The translations under genes were made by a program, and so were the position numbers. Source: CAVSKL01 sp963728475 [NCBI: Candidatus Eiseniibacteriota bacterium] (GTDB lineage: Bacteria > Eisenbacteria > RBG-16-71-46 > JABDJR01). Taken from it: 64,000 nt of DNA. Shown piece after piece: positions 55,765 to 64,000 of the stretch; the first letter of the stretch is position 1; each line of letters starts with the position of its first letter. The DNA lies in contig CAVSKL010000001.1 in NCBI GenBank assembly GCA_963728475.1, forward strand, positions 1 to 64,000. Direction: 5' to 3'. The notes beneath the pieces were generated by a model. The model was given only the letters and a program-made list of their open reading frames with translations, ran no database searches and was not told where the DNA came from.

Positions 55765-57084
55765 CTAGAAGGGGAGCGGGATCCGGGGCATGCCCTTCCG
55801 GGCGCCCTTCATCATCCGCATCATCTTCTGCATGTCGCGGAACTGCTTCAGGAGATGGTTCACCTCCTGGACCGAAGTTCCGCTTCCCAGGGCGATGCGC
55901 TTCCGCCGGCTTCCGTTGATCACGCCGGGGTTCCGGCGCTCCTCGGGGGTCATGGACTGGATCATGGCCTGGATCGAGACCAGGGCGTTGTCGTCCACGG
56001 TCACGTTCCGGAGCTGCTTCCCCACCCCCGGGATCATCTTGAGCAGGTCCTCGAGTGGGCCCATCTTCTTCAGCTGCTCGAGCTGGTTGAGGAAGTCGCC
56101 CAGGGTGAACTCCTCCTTGCGGATCTTCTCGGCCATCTCCCGGGCGGACTTCTCGTCCACCACCCCCTGGGCGCGCTCGACCAGGGTGAGCACATCGCCC
56201 ATGCCCAGGATGCGGGAGGCCATGCGGTCGGGATGGAAGTCCTCCAGGGCCTCGGGCTTCTCCCCCACCCCCACGAACTTGATGGGGACGCCCGTCACGT
56301 GAGTGACCGAGAGCGCGGCCCCGCCGCGGGCGTCGCCGTCCATCTTCGTCAGCACCACCCCGGTGAACTCGATCCGCTTCGAGAAGGTCTCGGCCAGGTT
56401 CACCGCGTCCTGGCCGGTGAGGCCGTCCAGGACCAGCAGGGTCTCGTCGGGGTGGACGGCGCCACGGATCCGCTCCAGCTCTTCCATGAGCGGCTCGTCC
56501 ACGTGGAGCCGGCCGGCGGTGTCGAGCACCACCAGGTCGAAGTCGCGCCGGCGAGCCTCGGCCACGCCGTCCCGGCAGATCGAGACCGGATCCTGGTCCC
56601 GGCGGACGAAGGTCTCGGCGCCGACCGACGCCCCCACCACCTCGAGCTGCTCCATGGCGGCGGGGCGCCGGGTGTCGGCGGCGACCAGGAGCACCCGCTT
56701 CTGCCTCTTGAGGAACCGGTAAGCGAGCTTCCCGCAGAAGGTGGTCTTCCCGGAACCCTGGAGTCCACACACCATGACCACGGTGGGACCCTGCTGGGCC
56801 TGGGCCAGGGGACGGTGGTTGGAGCCCAGGAGATGGACCATCTCGTCGTGGACCACCTTCACCACCTGCTGGGCGGGATGGATTCCCTTGAGCGTCTCCC
56901 GCCCGGCGGCCTTGGCCTCGACCTCTTTCACGAAGTCCTTGGCCACCTTGTAGTTGACGTCGGCCTCCAGCAGTGCCCGGCGTACCTCGCGGAGCCCCTC
57001 CCTCACGTTCTCGGGGGTGAGCGCGCCCTGTCCGCGAAGCTTGCGGAAGACGTCGTCGAATTTGGAGGAGAGTTCTTCGAACAT
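55765..57084 (-). CDS. ffh: Signal recognition particle protein Ffh
   Basis: 439 residues. The N domain is followed by the G domain with P-loop GLQGSGKTT, DTAGRLHVDEPL, TKMDGDARGGAAL, and the Met-rich M domain (MTPEERRNPGVINGSRRKRIALGSG, FRDMQKMMRMMKG). With 4.5S RNA it targets membrane proteins. TAGACT (57094-57099, minus) preceded by TGC ends 9 bases before the ATG, without a Shine-Dalgarno sequence, hinting at a nearly leaderless transcript. Confidence 0.97.
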   Translation of the reverse strand: MFEELSSKFDDVFRKLRGQGALTPENVREGLREVRRALLEADVNYKVAKDFVKEVEAKAAGRETLKGIHPAQQVVKVVHDEMVHLLGSNHRPLAQAQQGPTVVMVCGLQGSGKTTFCGKLAYRFLKRQKRVLLVAADTRRPAAMEQLEVVGASVGAETFVRRDQDPVSICRDGVAEARRRDFDLVVLDTAGRLHVDEPLMEELERIRGAVHPDETLLVLDGLTGQDAVNLAETFSKRIEFTGVVLTKMDGDARGGAALSVTHVTGVPIKFVGVGEKPEALEDFHPDRMASRILGMGDVLTLVERAQGVVDEKSAREMAEKIRKEEFTLGDFLNQLEQLKKMGPLEDLLKMIPGVGKQLRNVTVDDNALVSIQAMIQSMTPEERRNPGVINGSRRKRIALGSGTSVQEVNHLLKQFRDMQKMMRMMKGARKGMPRIPLPF

Positions 57085-57093
57085 GGGAAAACC

Positions 57094-57102
57094 AGTCTAG
57101 CA
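57094..57102 (-). promoter_or_regulatory. Extended -10 box close to the ffh start
   Basis: TGC-TAGACT on the minus strand, nine bases before the ATG, identical to the box at rqcH (15588-15596). No ribosome-binding site lies in between. Confidence 0.45.
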
Positions 57103-57160
57103 CGGTCCGCCGGGGGTCCCGGAACCGGTCCCGGAGGCGCCCCCGGGGGAAAATGCGCGG

Positions 57161-57427
57161 CGCCCGAGCGTTGTTGGGAGCGGTCCAGTCCGAAAAGGTG
57201 AAGGAGCCCCACGCCGTCGAGAACGTGGTCGGGGTGATCCCGATGAGAACGTTGTCGCCGGCGGGAGGATAGGCGACCGGAATGTTGTTGGTTGCACTCA
57301 ACCGGAAGCGGACGTACTGGGGAAGGACCGGGTTCGCATTATCGAGCCATCGGTAGCCCACCGTCACCCGGTAGGTCTTGCCGGCCTGGATGCCGGAACC
57401 GGGCAGGAACGGTGTTTCGTACCGCAT
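57161..57427 (-). pseudogene. Fragment of a secreted beta-sandwich-type protein
   Basis: 89 residues from an internal Met read as part of an extracellular domain: IQAGKTYRVTVGYRWLDN, PQYVRFRLSATNNIPVAYPP and TTFSTAWGSFTFSDWTAP. A signal peptide is missing. After NNARA the similarity appears to continue in another frame (AFSPGGASGTGSG) and then stops. It looks like a decayed remnant of a larger secreted protein just upstream of ffh. Confidence 0.5.
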
Positions 57428-57855
57428 CCGGCCCGCCCGCGGGTCCCTTGCCCCCCGCCGGGCTTGCCGGTTTCCGGCGTCCCTCCGGCGGTCGAGACGG
57501 GGGCCGCGGGCGAGGGGGAACGGGTTTGAGGCGGCGCCGGCGCTCCGCGCCCGAATTCAAGATTCCAGACAAGGACCACCGGAAAAGGTGGGCCGGACGC
57601 GCCTTCCGGGGGTAGAATCCTTGGCACGCAAATGACGTCCCCTGCGGCCTTCGGGGGGAGGGCGGCCGGGGCGAGTCCGCCGATCACGTGCTTCGAGGAC
57701 GAGTTGCCGCGACCGGAACCGGTTCCGGGGGCGGCGGGAACAACGGGTGGAGTGGTGAACGTGTTGTATTCGAAGACCTTGGCGGCCCTGGTCACGGCGT
57801 GCTCGGGAGCGGTCGGAACTCCGTCGCCCTTGCAGAGCAACGGAGGAAGCTTCTC
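57428..57855. other. Region upstream of the secreted nuclease gene
   Basis: TAGAAT (57613-57618) is a likely -10 box. From ATG 57632 a 75-codon frame ends at 57859, its TGA overlapping the ATG of the nuclease gene (ATGA). From in-frame GTG codons at 57752/57755 it would encode a short lipoprotein-like peptide (VLYSKTLAALVTACSG). It could be a leader ORF but lacks family support. Confidence 0.3.
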
Positions 57856-58884
57856 ATGAAAGTCCGGCAGGCGCAGGCCCGGCTCCTGCGGCAACTTCCG
57901 CTTCTGGCTCTGGCCGCGGCCGTGGCCTGGATGGCCGGGTGCTCCTCCCCCACTCCCCTCGACCCCGGCGGCGACCCCGGCTTCCCCGAGAACCCCGACT
58001 CTTCCTGTAGCGGCGTCCTCCCGGTATTCAACCCCTTCCCCAACGGGTTCGCGTCGGTGGGAACCGATACCACCCTGGACATCGCCACCTGGAACATGGA
58101 GTTCTTCCCGCTGGACCTCCCCGGCGATTACGACTGCGGGCACGCGGTGGATCTGAGCCGGGAGCAGGAAGCGGCGGACATCATCAACACCCTGAAACTC
58201 GACGTGATCGCGGTGGAGGAAATCTCGGACTCGACGGGCTTCTACGACATGCTCGACCTCTGCCCCAACTACGAGGGGATCGTCTCCCCCGAGCCGCATT
58301 CATCGCGGGACTGCAACTTCCAGCGGCCCGGGATCATCTTCCGGAGCGACCAGGTGACGGTGCACTCCACCGAGCTGCTCTTCACCGACGACAACAACGC
58401 CTTTCCCCGCGCCGCGTTCCAGGTGGATTTGACCGTCGCCGCGCGGGGGCGGTCGATCGATCTGCACGTGATCGTGATCCACCTCAAGGCCTCGGGCGGG
58501 GACGAGAACATCGCCCGGCGCCGGGCCGCCGCGATCAAGCTCGAACAGTACCTGGCCGACCAGTCCGCCGCCGATCCCCACGCCAACTACATGATCGCCG
58601 GCGACTGGAACGACGTGCTGGAGACGCCGCTCAGCACCAACCCGTTCGCCGCGTTCCTGGGCGACTCGGACAATTACAAGTTCCTGGACCAGTCCATGGC
58701 CGGAGACCGGAGCATGGCGTCGGAGGGCGGCTCTCTCATCGACCATCTGCTGATCAACCAGGCGGCCTGCGCGGACTTCGCGGCGGCCCGGGTCGCCACC
58801 CTCCGCCTGGACATCCTGCTGCCGGTGTACAAGAACGTCTCCGACCACCGGCCGGTCATGGTGCAGGCGCCGATCTTCCGTTAG
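57856..58884 (+). CDS. Secreted endonuclease/exonuclease/phosphatase-family lipoprotein
   Basis: 342 residues from ATG 57856 with GGAGGAAG upstream. The lipobox is AAAVAWMAGCSS (Cys about 29). The EEP fold is complete: IATWNMEFF, the catalytic Glu in DVIAVEEISD, HVIVIHLKASGG, AGDWNDVLE with Asp/Asn and the final SDHRPVMVQ. Members cleave DNA, RNA or phosphodiesters; the exported lipoprotein form may scavenge nucleic acid. It converges on the frameshifted hydrolase gene. Confidence 0.9.
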   Translation: MKVRQAQARLLRQLPLLALAAAVAWMAGCSSPTPLDPGGDPGFPENPDSSCSGVLPVFNPFPNGFASVGTDTTLDIATWNMEFFPLDLPGDYDCGHAVDLSREQEAADIINTLKLDVIAVEEISDSTGFYDMLDLCPNYEGIVSPEPHSSRDCNFQRPGIIFRSDQVTVHSTELLFTDDNNAFPRAAFQVDLTVAARGRSIDLHVIVIHLKASGGDENIARRRAAAIKLEQYLADQSAADPHANYMIAGDWNDVLETPLSTNPFAAFLGDSDNYKFLDQSMAGDRSMASEGGSLIDHLLINQAACADFAAARVATLRLDILLPVYKNVSDHRPVMVQAPIFR

Positions 58885-58930
58885 CATTCCGCGTCCCCGC
58901 CCGAGGCCCCGGCGCGGGGACCCCGGGGCC

Positions 58931-58960
58931 GCCGCCGGCCACCCTCCGGCGGCCGGCGGC
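58931..58960. terminator. 10-bp inverted repeat between convergent genes
   Basis: GCCGCCGGCC (58931-58940) and GGCCGGCGGC (58951-58960) pair perfectly around a 10-base loop between stops at 58884 and 58984. There is no U-run; it may be a bidirectional terminator. Confidence 0.45.
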
Positions 58961-58983
58961 TCCGAACCCGGTCGACCCGCCGA

Positions 58984-60392
58984 TCAGCGGGGCCGGTGGT
59001 TGCGGATCCAGTCGAGCATGCCGCTCCACGCGAGCGGCTCCGCGTTGCCGGCGATGAACAGATCCACGTGGCCGAAGTCGAGCTCGGCCTCGCTCGCGGG
59101 ATGGGTGCTGGCGGTGAGCAGGGTGATGTCGTGGCTTCCGAGAGCGTCCAGCGTGGCCAGCCCGATGTGACCGGCTCCCCCCCCGTCTCCACGTACAGCA
59201 CGGGCACCTTGACACTGGACAGCCGGTCGTCCCAGGGGGACTGGTCCGGGTTGGCGACGACCTGCTCGTAGTCGCGGGTGAACGCGTAGGGTTCGTAGGG
59301 CGGACCCGAGACCATGAAGTCCACCCACAGGTTCACCGCGGAGTACTGGAGGCCGGTGGGGATCCCGTCGGCGTCGAAGATGCCGGCCACGAAGTGGTAG
59401 GGATCGCCGGCGTAGGCCGGCCACGCGCCCGCCCCGATGGCGGCCTGCAGATTGGTGAGGCCGGGGATGAGGGCGGAGGCCCCGTTGGGATCGTCACGGG
59501 CGGGGGGGCCGAAGAGCGGGAACGGGCTCTCCAGAGCGTAACGGCCCGCGGCCAGCTCCGAGTTGAAGAAGTTCACCTCGTCCCGGTAGGCGGCCTTGAT
59601 GGTTTCGATGTCGCTGACGATGCCGTAGTCCGCGGCCAGGATTCCGCCCACGTTGCGGAAGGGCGGCGGAGTCCGGGTTTCCACTCCCGCCAGGGCGAAG
59701 GCGGTGACGGCGCCGCTGCTGAATCCCAGCAGGTTCATCTGCGTATCGCCGAACCCGGTGATCCGGCGGACGGCGCGGGCGACCTCGATGCCGGTCTGGA
59801 GATCGGCCACGTTTCGCCCCAACCCCCAGTCCGCCATGAAGGCGAGGTTGGTCTCGGAGGCCGGCACCAAGGTCCAGGACTGGTCGATGCCCCAGACGTC
59901 CACGCCGTTGGCGGCCAGGTAGACCGCGAACCCGAAGTCGTCCGGAGTCCCGGGCGAGGTCACCCCGGGGAGGAACATCCCGGTGAAGTCCTTGACGTCC
60001 CCGTGCTGCAGGAACACCGCGTCGCCGGTCCGGACCGGGACGTAGGGCGCGCTTTCCCGGACCACCCGGTGGACGCCGATCACGTCGTAGGGGCCGCTTC
60101 CCACCCGCACCCGGAAGCTGTAGTGGGCGATGCCCCCGGGGAGCGCCTGCCGGTCGAGACCTTCCAGCACGTTGGCCACGTCCTGGCGGGCGATGGTGGG
60201 ATCCGAGGGCACCGCGTCCTGGTCCGCGGGCCAGTGGGCGATGCTCACCAGATGGAAGGCCACCTGATCGGCGTCCACCGCGGCGGACTCCGGGGCGGTG
60301 TCGCCCGGAGACAGCGGCGCGCGGTCCCGGCCGCAGCCGGCGGCGAACACCGCGGCGAAGAACAAGACGAGTGCCGAGAGACTGAGCTTCAT
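58984..60392 (-). pseudogene. Alpha/beta-hydrolase lipoprotein gene, one frameshift in a G-run
   Basis: Two frames join into one product of about 469 residues. ATG 60392 gives a lipobox (FFAAVFAAGCGR) and a lipase-like hydrolase: VFLQHGDVKDFTG, LAANGVDVWGIDQSW, nucleophile NLLGFSSGAVTAFALAG, then VKVPVLYVETGG. The other frame continues GAGHIGLATLDALGSHD, ELDFGHVDLFIAGNAEP and WIRNHRPR with the catalytic His. The break lies at a run of eight G (59177-59184); nine would restore it. It is either a sequencing artefact or a true mutation. Confidence 0.8.
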
Positions 60393-60738
60393 GGCTACCT
60401 CCTGCGCATGTCGGGCACAAGGGACGGGCTCGCCGCGGAACGGAACGGGCGGGAGGTCGAAGGGTGCCGACCCCGGGCCCCCGATCCGGTGCGATCCCGG
60501 AAACCGGCCGCCGGGGGTGGGCGGATCTCTTCCTGTGTACCAAGAACGAATTTCCTGGGCGGTTTGAACATATATGACTTGAAATATCTCATGACGGAAA
60601 CGGTCGGGCCGGGGGCCGAGGCCCCGCGGGCGCCGGCCTCCGCCGTTGCGCGCGGCGGGGAGGGCGCGTAAAATTCCGGGGCGCCACGCGGCGCCATCCC
60701 GTTCCGGTGAGCGGGGTTCACGCCGCCGGAAATCTGAC
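60393..60738. other. Divergent promoter region of hydrolase and glycosyltransferase genes
   Basis: No gene. An AT-rich patch (60566-60600) and TAAAAT (60669-60674, plus strand, 65 bases before the glycosyltransferase ATG) are the only promoter-like elements. Confidence 0.35.
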
Positions 60739-61869
60739 ATGCCCACCGAACCCCGGCCCCGACGCATTCTCATCCTGGCCAGCGTCCGCTGGTACAACGC
60801 CTCCGCCGCCTACGCGGTGGAACTGGCCCAGGCGCTGTCCGCCCGCGGGCACGTGGTGCGCGCGGTGGTGAAGCCGGGAAGCCCGGTGGAGTTCGAGGCC
60901 CGTCGCCGCGGCCTGGAGGTGGCCGCCGGCTTCGACCTCACCGCCACCGGACCGGGGGCGGTGTTCGGAGCGGTGCGCGGACTGCGGGCCCTCATCCGGG
61001 AGTTCCGGCCCCACGTGCTGAACCCGCACCGGAGCGAGGATCACCTTCTCGCCGGCGCGGCCTCGCGGGGATCGGGCGTTCCCATCGTCCGCACCCGGGG
61101 CGACGTGCGCCCGCCCCGCGCCCACCTCGCCAACCGGGTGGTCTACCGCCGCTACACCGCCGCCCACGTGGCCTGCGCCGACTTCATGCCGGCGCGCTTC
61201 TATGCGCCGCTGGGCATCGATCCCGGCGAGGTCACGGTGATCCGGCCGGGAGTGGATCTCGAGGCCTGGCGGCGCGGGGCCCCGGAGCCGGAAGCGGCGC
61301 GGAGGATGCTGGGGATGGAGGGCGCCCCGCCCTGGATCGGACTCATCGGCCGCTTCACCGAGGCCAAGGGCCACCGGACGCTCCTCGCCGCCCTGGCCCG
61401 CATGCGCCGGCCGGCCCGCCTCCTGGTGTCGGGGGACGAGAACGAGATCACCGCCGCCGCTCTCCGGGCCGAGGCCTCCGCGCTCGGCGTCGGGGACCGG
61501 GTGCGCGTGGCCGGCCGGATCGGCGACGTGCGGACGGCGTTGCGGTCGCTGGGGGTCCTGGCGGTGCCTTCGGTGGCGTCGGAGGCGATCTCGCGGATCG
61601 CGATCGAGGGGCTGGCCCTGGGGGTCCCCACCGTGGCCTCGAGGATGAATTCGCTCCCCGAGGTGGTGGGCACGGCCGGGCTCCTGGTCCCTTCCGCCGA
61701 TCCCGGCGCGCTCGCCGAAGCGCTGGACCGGATGATCGGGGAACCGGAGCGGGCGGAAGCGGCGCGCAAAGCGGGGCCGGAGAGGATCGCCCGGCGCTAC
61801 GACCGCACCACCCAGATCGCGCTCACCGAGGACGTGTTCGAGCGGGCGATCTCGGGAAGCGGCGGGTGA
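60739..61869 (+). CDS. Glycosyltransferase, GT4-like
   Basis: 376 residues from ATG 60739. It has the GT-B pattern: NASAAYAVELAQALSARGH near the start, VTVIRPGVDLEAWR at the domain junction, LIGRFTEAKGHRTLL, AGRIGDVRTAL, and the donor site SEAISRIAIEGLALGVPTVAS with its Glu and the downstream LPEVVGTAGLLVP. It transfers a sugar from a nucleotide donor, probably to a cell-envelope glycan or lipid. No other glycan gene is adjacent, so the acceptor is unknown. Confidence 0.92.
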   Translation: MPTEPRPRRILILASVRWYNASAAYAVELAQALSARGHVVRAVVKPGSPVEFEARRRGLEVAAGFDLTATGPGAVFGAVRGLRALIREFRPHVLNPHRSEDHLLAGAASRGSGVPIVRTRGDVRPPRAHLANRVVYRRYTAAHVACADFMPARFYAPLGIDPGEVTVIRPGVDLEAWRRGAPEPEAARRMLGMEGAPPWIGLIGRFTEAKGHRTLLAALARMRRPARLLVSGDENEITAAALRAEASALGVGDRVRVAGRIGDVRTALRSLGVLAVPSVASEAISRIAIEGLALGVPTVASRMNSLPEVVGTAGLLVPSADPGALAEALDRMIGEPERAEAARKAGPERIARRYDRTTQIALTEDVFERAISGSGG

Positions 61870-62170
61870 TCGCCGGGTAACGGCAGGCGATCGCGGGAAG
61901 GAAGATGGGGGGCCGGGAGCCGCCCTCCTCCGACACTCCCGGTCCCCGCGAAACACCCCTCTGCGCAGGCGTGCTCGGCTGCCGATTCTATTAATCCATT
62001 GCCGCCGATACAATTAAAAATCCATCGTCGGCTCACCTTACATGGGAATCGTCAAATATTCCGACATGGCTCCGACGGCCGGGAGGCGGGGTTTCTTGGT
62101 TGACAGTTCAGTCAATCACGCCGACCCTCCGGGGGTCGGCGGCTCCCCACCGCCGCGGGAGACGAGGAGC
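61870..62170. other. Gap between glycosyltransferase and tetR with hairpins and an AT-rich motif
   Basis: GATCGCC/GGCGATC (61868-61892) overlaps the glycosyltransferase stop. GCCGCCGAT (62001-62009) and ATCGTCGGC (62024-62032) form a 9-bp repeat with one mismatch. CATTGCC-N7-CAATTA (61997-62016) matches 46423-46442. On the minus strand TTGTAT-N17-TAGAAT forms a good promoter pair that points into a gap without a gene. Confidence 0.35.
62100..62115 (+). promoter_or_regulatory. Probable TetR operator overlapping its own -35 box
   Basis: TTGACAGTTCAGTCAA has inverted TTGAC/GTCAA arms and includes a consensus -35 TTGACA (62100-62105). Seventeen bases on, GACCCT is a poor -10. The position fits autorepression of the tetR gene at 62171. 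Confidence 0.5.
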
Positions 62171-62893
62171 ATGAGCACGAAACCAGCCGAGTACAAGGCC
62201 GCCAGGACCCGGGACGCGGAACGGACCCAGGCGCAGATCCTGCTCGCCGCGCGAGACGAGTTCGCCGAGCATGGCTTCGCGGGAGCTCGCACCGGGCGCA
62301 TCGCCAAGGCGGCCCGGGTGCCGCAGGGCCTTCTCTACCACTACTTCGCGAGCAAGGAAGCCCTCTTCCAGGCGGTCAAGCTTGACACCCTCCGGCCCTA
62401 TTTCCAGGCCACGGTGGATCTCCTACGGAGCCATCCGGAGGACGGGAGTCCCGAGGGCATTCTCGAGAACGCGATCCGGACCTATTTCGACTTCCTCCGC
62501 CGGAACCCCCCCGTGGTGCGGCTCATGGCCTGGTGGGTGGCGGAGCGGGGCCGGGAACAGGGTGCGGTCATGGCCCAGGACCAGAGCTACGATCCGCCCA
62601 TGCAGCTGGGCGCACAGCGGATCGCCGAGGCGCAGAGGGCCGGGTACATCAATCCGACCCTCGATCCGGAGGCGGTGATCCGGAGCTTCCTCGCCCTCTG
62701 CGACCACTGGCACATGACCTTCGGCCGGTGCTGTGGCGGGACCTCGATCGACTTCAGGGACCCCCGGGCGGTGGCGGCGGCGCACGACGCCGCCCTCGAC
62801 CACATCGTGAACCTGGTGCTCGAAGGCTCCCTCACCGAGGCGGGGGCCCGGCTCCGCCGGGAACGCCTCCAGAACGAAGCCGAGGAGGGCTGA
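62171..62893 (+). CDS. TetR-family transcriptional regulator
   Basis: 240 residues from ATG 62171. The N-terminal helix-turn-helix has TQAQILLAARDEFAEHGF, ARTGRIAKAARVPQGLLYHYF and SKEALFQAV. The ligand domain is helical, with AWWVAERGREQGAV and FLALCDHWHMTFGRCCGG. GAGGAG precedes the start. Such repressors usually control an adjacent efflux or metabolic gene, yet none follows here; an operator-like site lies at both sides of the gene. Confidence 0.92.
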   Translation: MSTKPAEYKAARTRDAERTQAQILLAARDEFAEHGFAGARTGRIAKAARVPQGLLYHYFASKEALFQAVKLDTLRPYFQATVDLLRSHPEDGSPEGILENAIRTYFDFLRRNPPVVRLMAWWVAERGREQGAVMAQDQSYDPPMQLGAQRIAEAQRAGYINPTLDPEAVIRSFLALCDHWHMTFGRCCGGTSIDFRDPRAVAAAHDAALDHIVNLVLEGSLTEAGARLRRERLQNEAEEG

Positions 62894-63558
62894 GTCCCGC
62901 CCCCCGAGGAGAAGGGCGGAACCTCGATGCCATCGCAGGCGGATCTACCTGTGTTCATCGAACTACTGACTGAGTTTTCAGTAAACAAATCTCGATCCTT
63001 ATCCCCGTCCCGGGACGCCGCCGAGCACGGTCGCCGGCGCCGCCGGTGGGTCCTGGCCGGGGGGGCCCTCGCCCCGGCGCGGGCGCGGCCCACCATCACC
63101 CTGGCCGAGGTGCCGGAGCACACCGCCGCCGGGAACCCCCCCGTGGCCGCCGAGGAGCACGACCTGGACGCGAGCGAGGCCGGGCTGGCCGCAAGGCCGG
63201 CGCGGCTTCCCGCGCTCGCCCTGGAAGGCGGGTCCGCCAGCACCGACGACCCATTAGCGACCCTCGGACTGGACATGCCCGACGCCGGCGGCCTCGCCGC
63301 GCTCGCTGGCGCCGGCGGGCAACGCGGGCCGTAAACAGATGTCGGCGGCTTCGGCCGCCCGGCCGTCGCAGCCGGTGGCCGAGACGGCCGAAGCGGGGGT
63401 GGATCGGGCGGGAGGCGCACCGACCCGGGCTCGACGATGAACGCCGGGGGCGGCCGCTCCCCGCGCAAGAAGAATCCCGTTACCAGGCGGTACCCAGCGG
63501 GCCGACGTGAGTTCGCGCCCGGTGAGGGCGTGAAAGCCGGCGGAGCCGTCGAACCGTC
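62894..63558. other. Gap after tetR, second operator-like site, no supported gene
   Basis: ACTGA-CTGAGTTT-TCAGT (62966-62983) resembles the site before tetR (shared GACTGA). After it about 575 GC-rich bases contain only low-complexity Ala/Arg-rich frames on both strands, without a recognisable domain. A target gene regulated by TetR may have been lost or decayed here. Confidence 0.35.
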
Positions 63559-63723
63559 TCAGCTCTTCTTCCCGGTGTGGACCTGGATCCCCCCCCAGTA
63601 CCGCTCCACGTTCCGACTCGAGCACTTGGGGCAGCGAACCTTGGCGGGGACGTATTGGGCAACGGAGCGGTCGATCTCGAAGCGCTTCCGGCAATCCTTG
63701 CACTTGAACTCGTAGATGGGCAT
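63559..63723 (-). CDS. FmdB-type zinc-ribbon protein
   Basis: 54 residues from ATG 63723. The start MPIYEFKCKDCRKRFEI with CxxC and the second pair CPKCSS form a single zinc ribbon, as in FmdB/CxxC-CxxC regulatory proteins. GGGAGGACGAGGCC lies upstream. The function is unknown; a role in transcription has been suggested for the family. It is divergent from the TRAP permease gene. Confidence 0.9.
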   Translation of the reverse strand: MPIYEFKCKDCRKRFEIDRSVAQYVPAKVRCPKCSSRNVERYWGGIQVHTGKKS

Positions 63724-63893
63724 GGCCTCGTCCTCCCTCTCCCGGTCCGAGGATACACCCGCCCTTCGCCGGCAGGAACTCCGTTCCGGCCCCCCGGCGG
63801 GACCCGGCCCAAGAGGCGCAACATCTTGAGTCCCGCCCTTCGAGCGGCTAATCTCCACCCGCTTCAACGCCGACTTCGGAAGGAGGCCGCTTC

Positions 63894-64000
63894 GTGCACC
63901 GCTGGCTCCGCCTGTCCCGCGCCATCGACGTCATGAACGACCGGATCGGGCGGGCCATCGCCTGGCTCGCCCTGGCCATGGTCCTGATCGGCGCCTTCAA
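63894..64000 (+). CDS. TRAP transporter small permease subunit, N-terminal part (cut by window edge)
   Basis: The GTG at 63894 follows AGGAGG. The 35 visible residues (RLSRAIDVMNDRIGRAIAW then LALAMVLIGAF) match the start of DctQ-type small permeases: a short amphipathic leader and the first membrane helix. These subunits work with a large permease and a periplasmic binding protein for sodium-driven uptake of organic acids. The partners would lie beyond the window. Confidence 0.75.
   Translation, partial: MHRWLRLSRAIDVMNDRIGRAIAWLALAMVLIGAF

Noticed and set aside
62927-63334. Plus-strand frame of about 135 codons after tetR
   Set aside because: Low-complexity Ala/Arg/Pro composition, overlapping the TetR-like operator, no domain and an equally long frame on the other strand.

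Overview
The window is about 64 kb of very GC-rich bacterial chromosome. Most short intergenic gaps hold GC-rich palindromes, with a few small AT-rich islets. No marker gene fixes the taxonomy. Secreted proteins ending in a TWGxxKxLY tail, a FlgD/T9SS-like C-terminal module, many TolB/PD40, PEGA and NHL lipoproteins and a Ser/Thr kinase with PD40 repeats suggest an FCB-group lineage such as Candidatus Eisenbacteria. This placement is inference, with moderate to low confidence.

Layout. (1) 1-5.1 kb: a tandem array of near-identical secreted parallel beta-helix genes, one split by a decayed IS3-family element and the last one truncated. (2) 5.1-8.7 kb (minus): PD40 kinase, small membrane protein and TolB-like lipoprotein. 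(3) 9-15.4 kb (minus): dnaB, family-4 uracil-DNA glycosylase, coaBC, rpoZ, gmk and yicC. (4) 15.6-22.8 kb: rqcH, a PEGA/TolB lipoprotein, fbp, a frameshifted L-lysine 6-aminotransferase gene and yajQ. (5) 22.9-26.6 kb (plus): biotin carboxylase, biotin carrier and a methylmalonyl-CoA mutase large subunit; methylmalonyl-CoA epimerase follows at 30.2 kb. (6) 26.8-34.6 kb: secreted proteins, SDR, OsmC, NHL lipoprotein, DUF362. (7) 34.8-45.9 kb (minus): an eleven-gene run with MeaB, a second CoA-mutase large subunit, a B12-binding subunit, CoA-transferase A/B, three acyl-CoA dehydrogenases, thiolase and 3-hydroxyacyl-CoA dehydrogenase. (8) 46-51 kb: a candidate structured RNA, yraN, a glycogen-debranching enzyme and small membrane proteins. 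(9) 51.3-57.1 kb (minus): rpsP-khpA-rimM-trmD-rplS, a receiver-like protein, a secreted protein and ffh. (10) 57-64 kb: secreted nuclease/phosphatase, frameshifted hydrolase, glycosyltransferase, TetR regulator, FmdB zinc ribbon and the start of a TRAP small permease.

How the genes work together. Regions 5 and 7 with the epimerase describe short-chain acyl-CoA metabolism: propionyl-CoA carboxylation and methylmalonyl-CoA rearrangement to succinyl-CoA, B12-dependent acyl-CoA isomerisation, dehydrogenation, 3-hydroxyacyl oxidation, thiolysis and acetoacetate/acyl CoA transfer. Missing from the window are enoyl-CoA hydratase, the carboxyltransferase beta subunit and a second B12-binding subunit.

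The strongest unexplained signals are a minus-strand structured RNA with an intrinsic terminator (46.2-46.4 kb), a promoter-like motif shared by its upstream region and an empty gap at 62.0 kb, interleaved inverted repeats at 50.35-50.43 kb, the beta-helix array whose start codons vary at a base that is also the upstream gene's last wobble base, and the C-terminal tail shared by unrelated secreted proteins.
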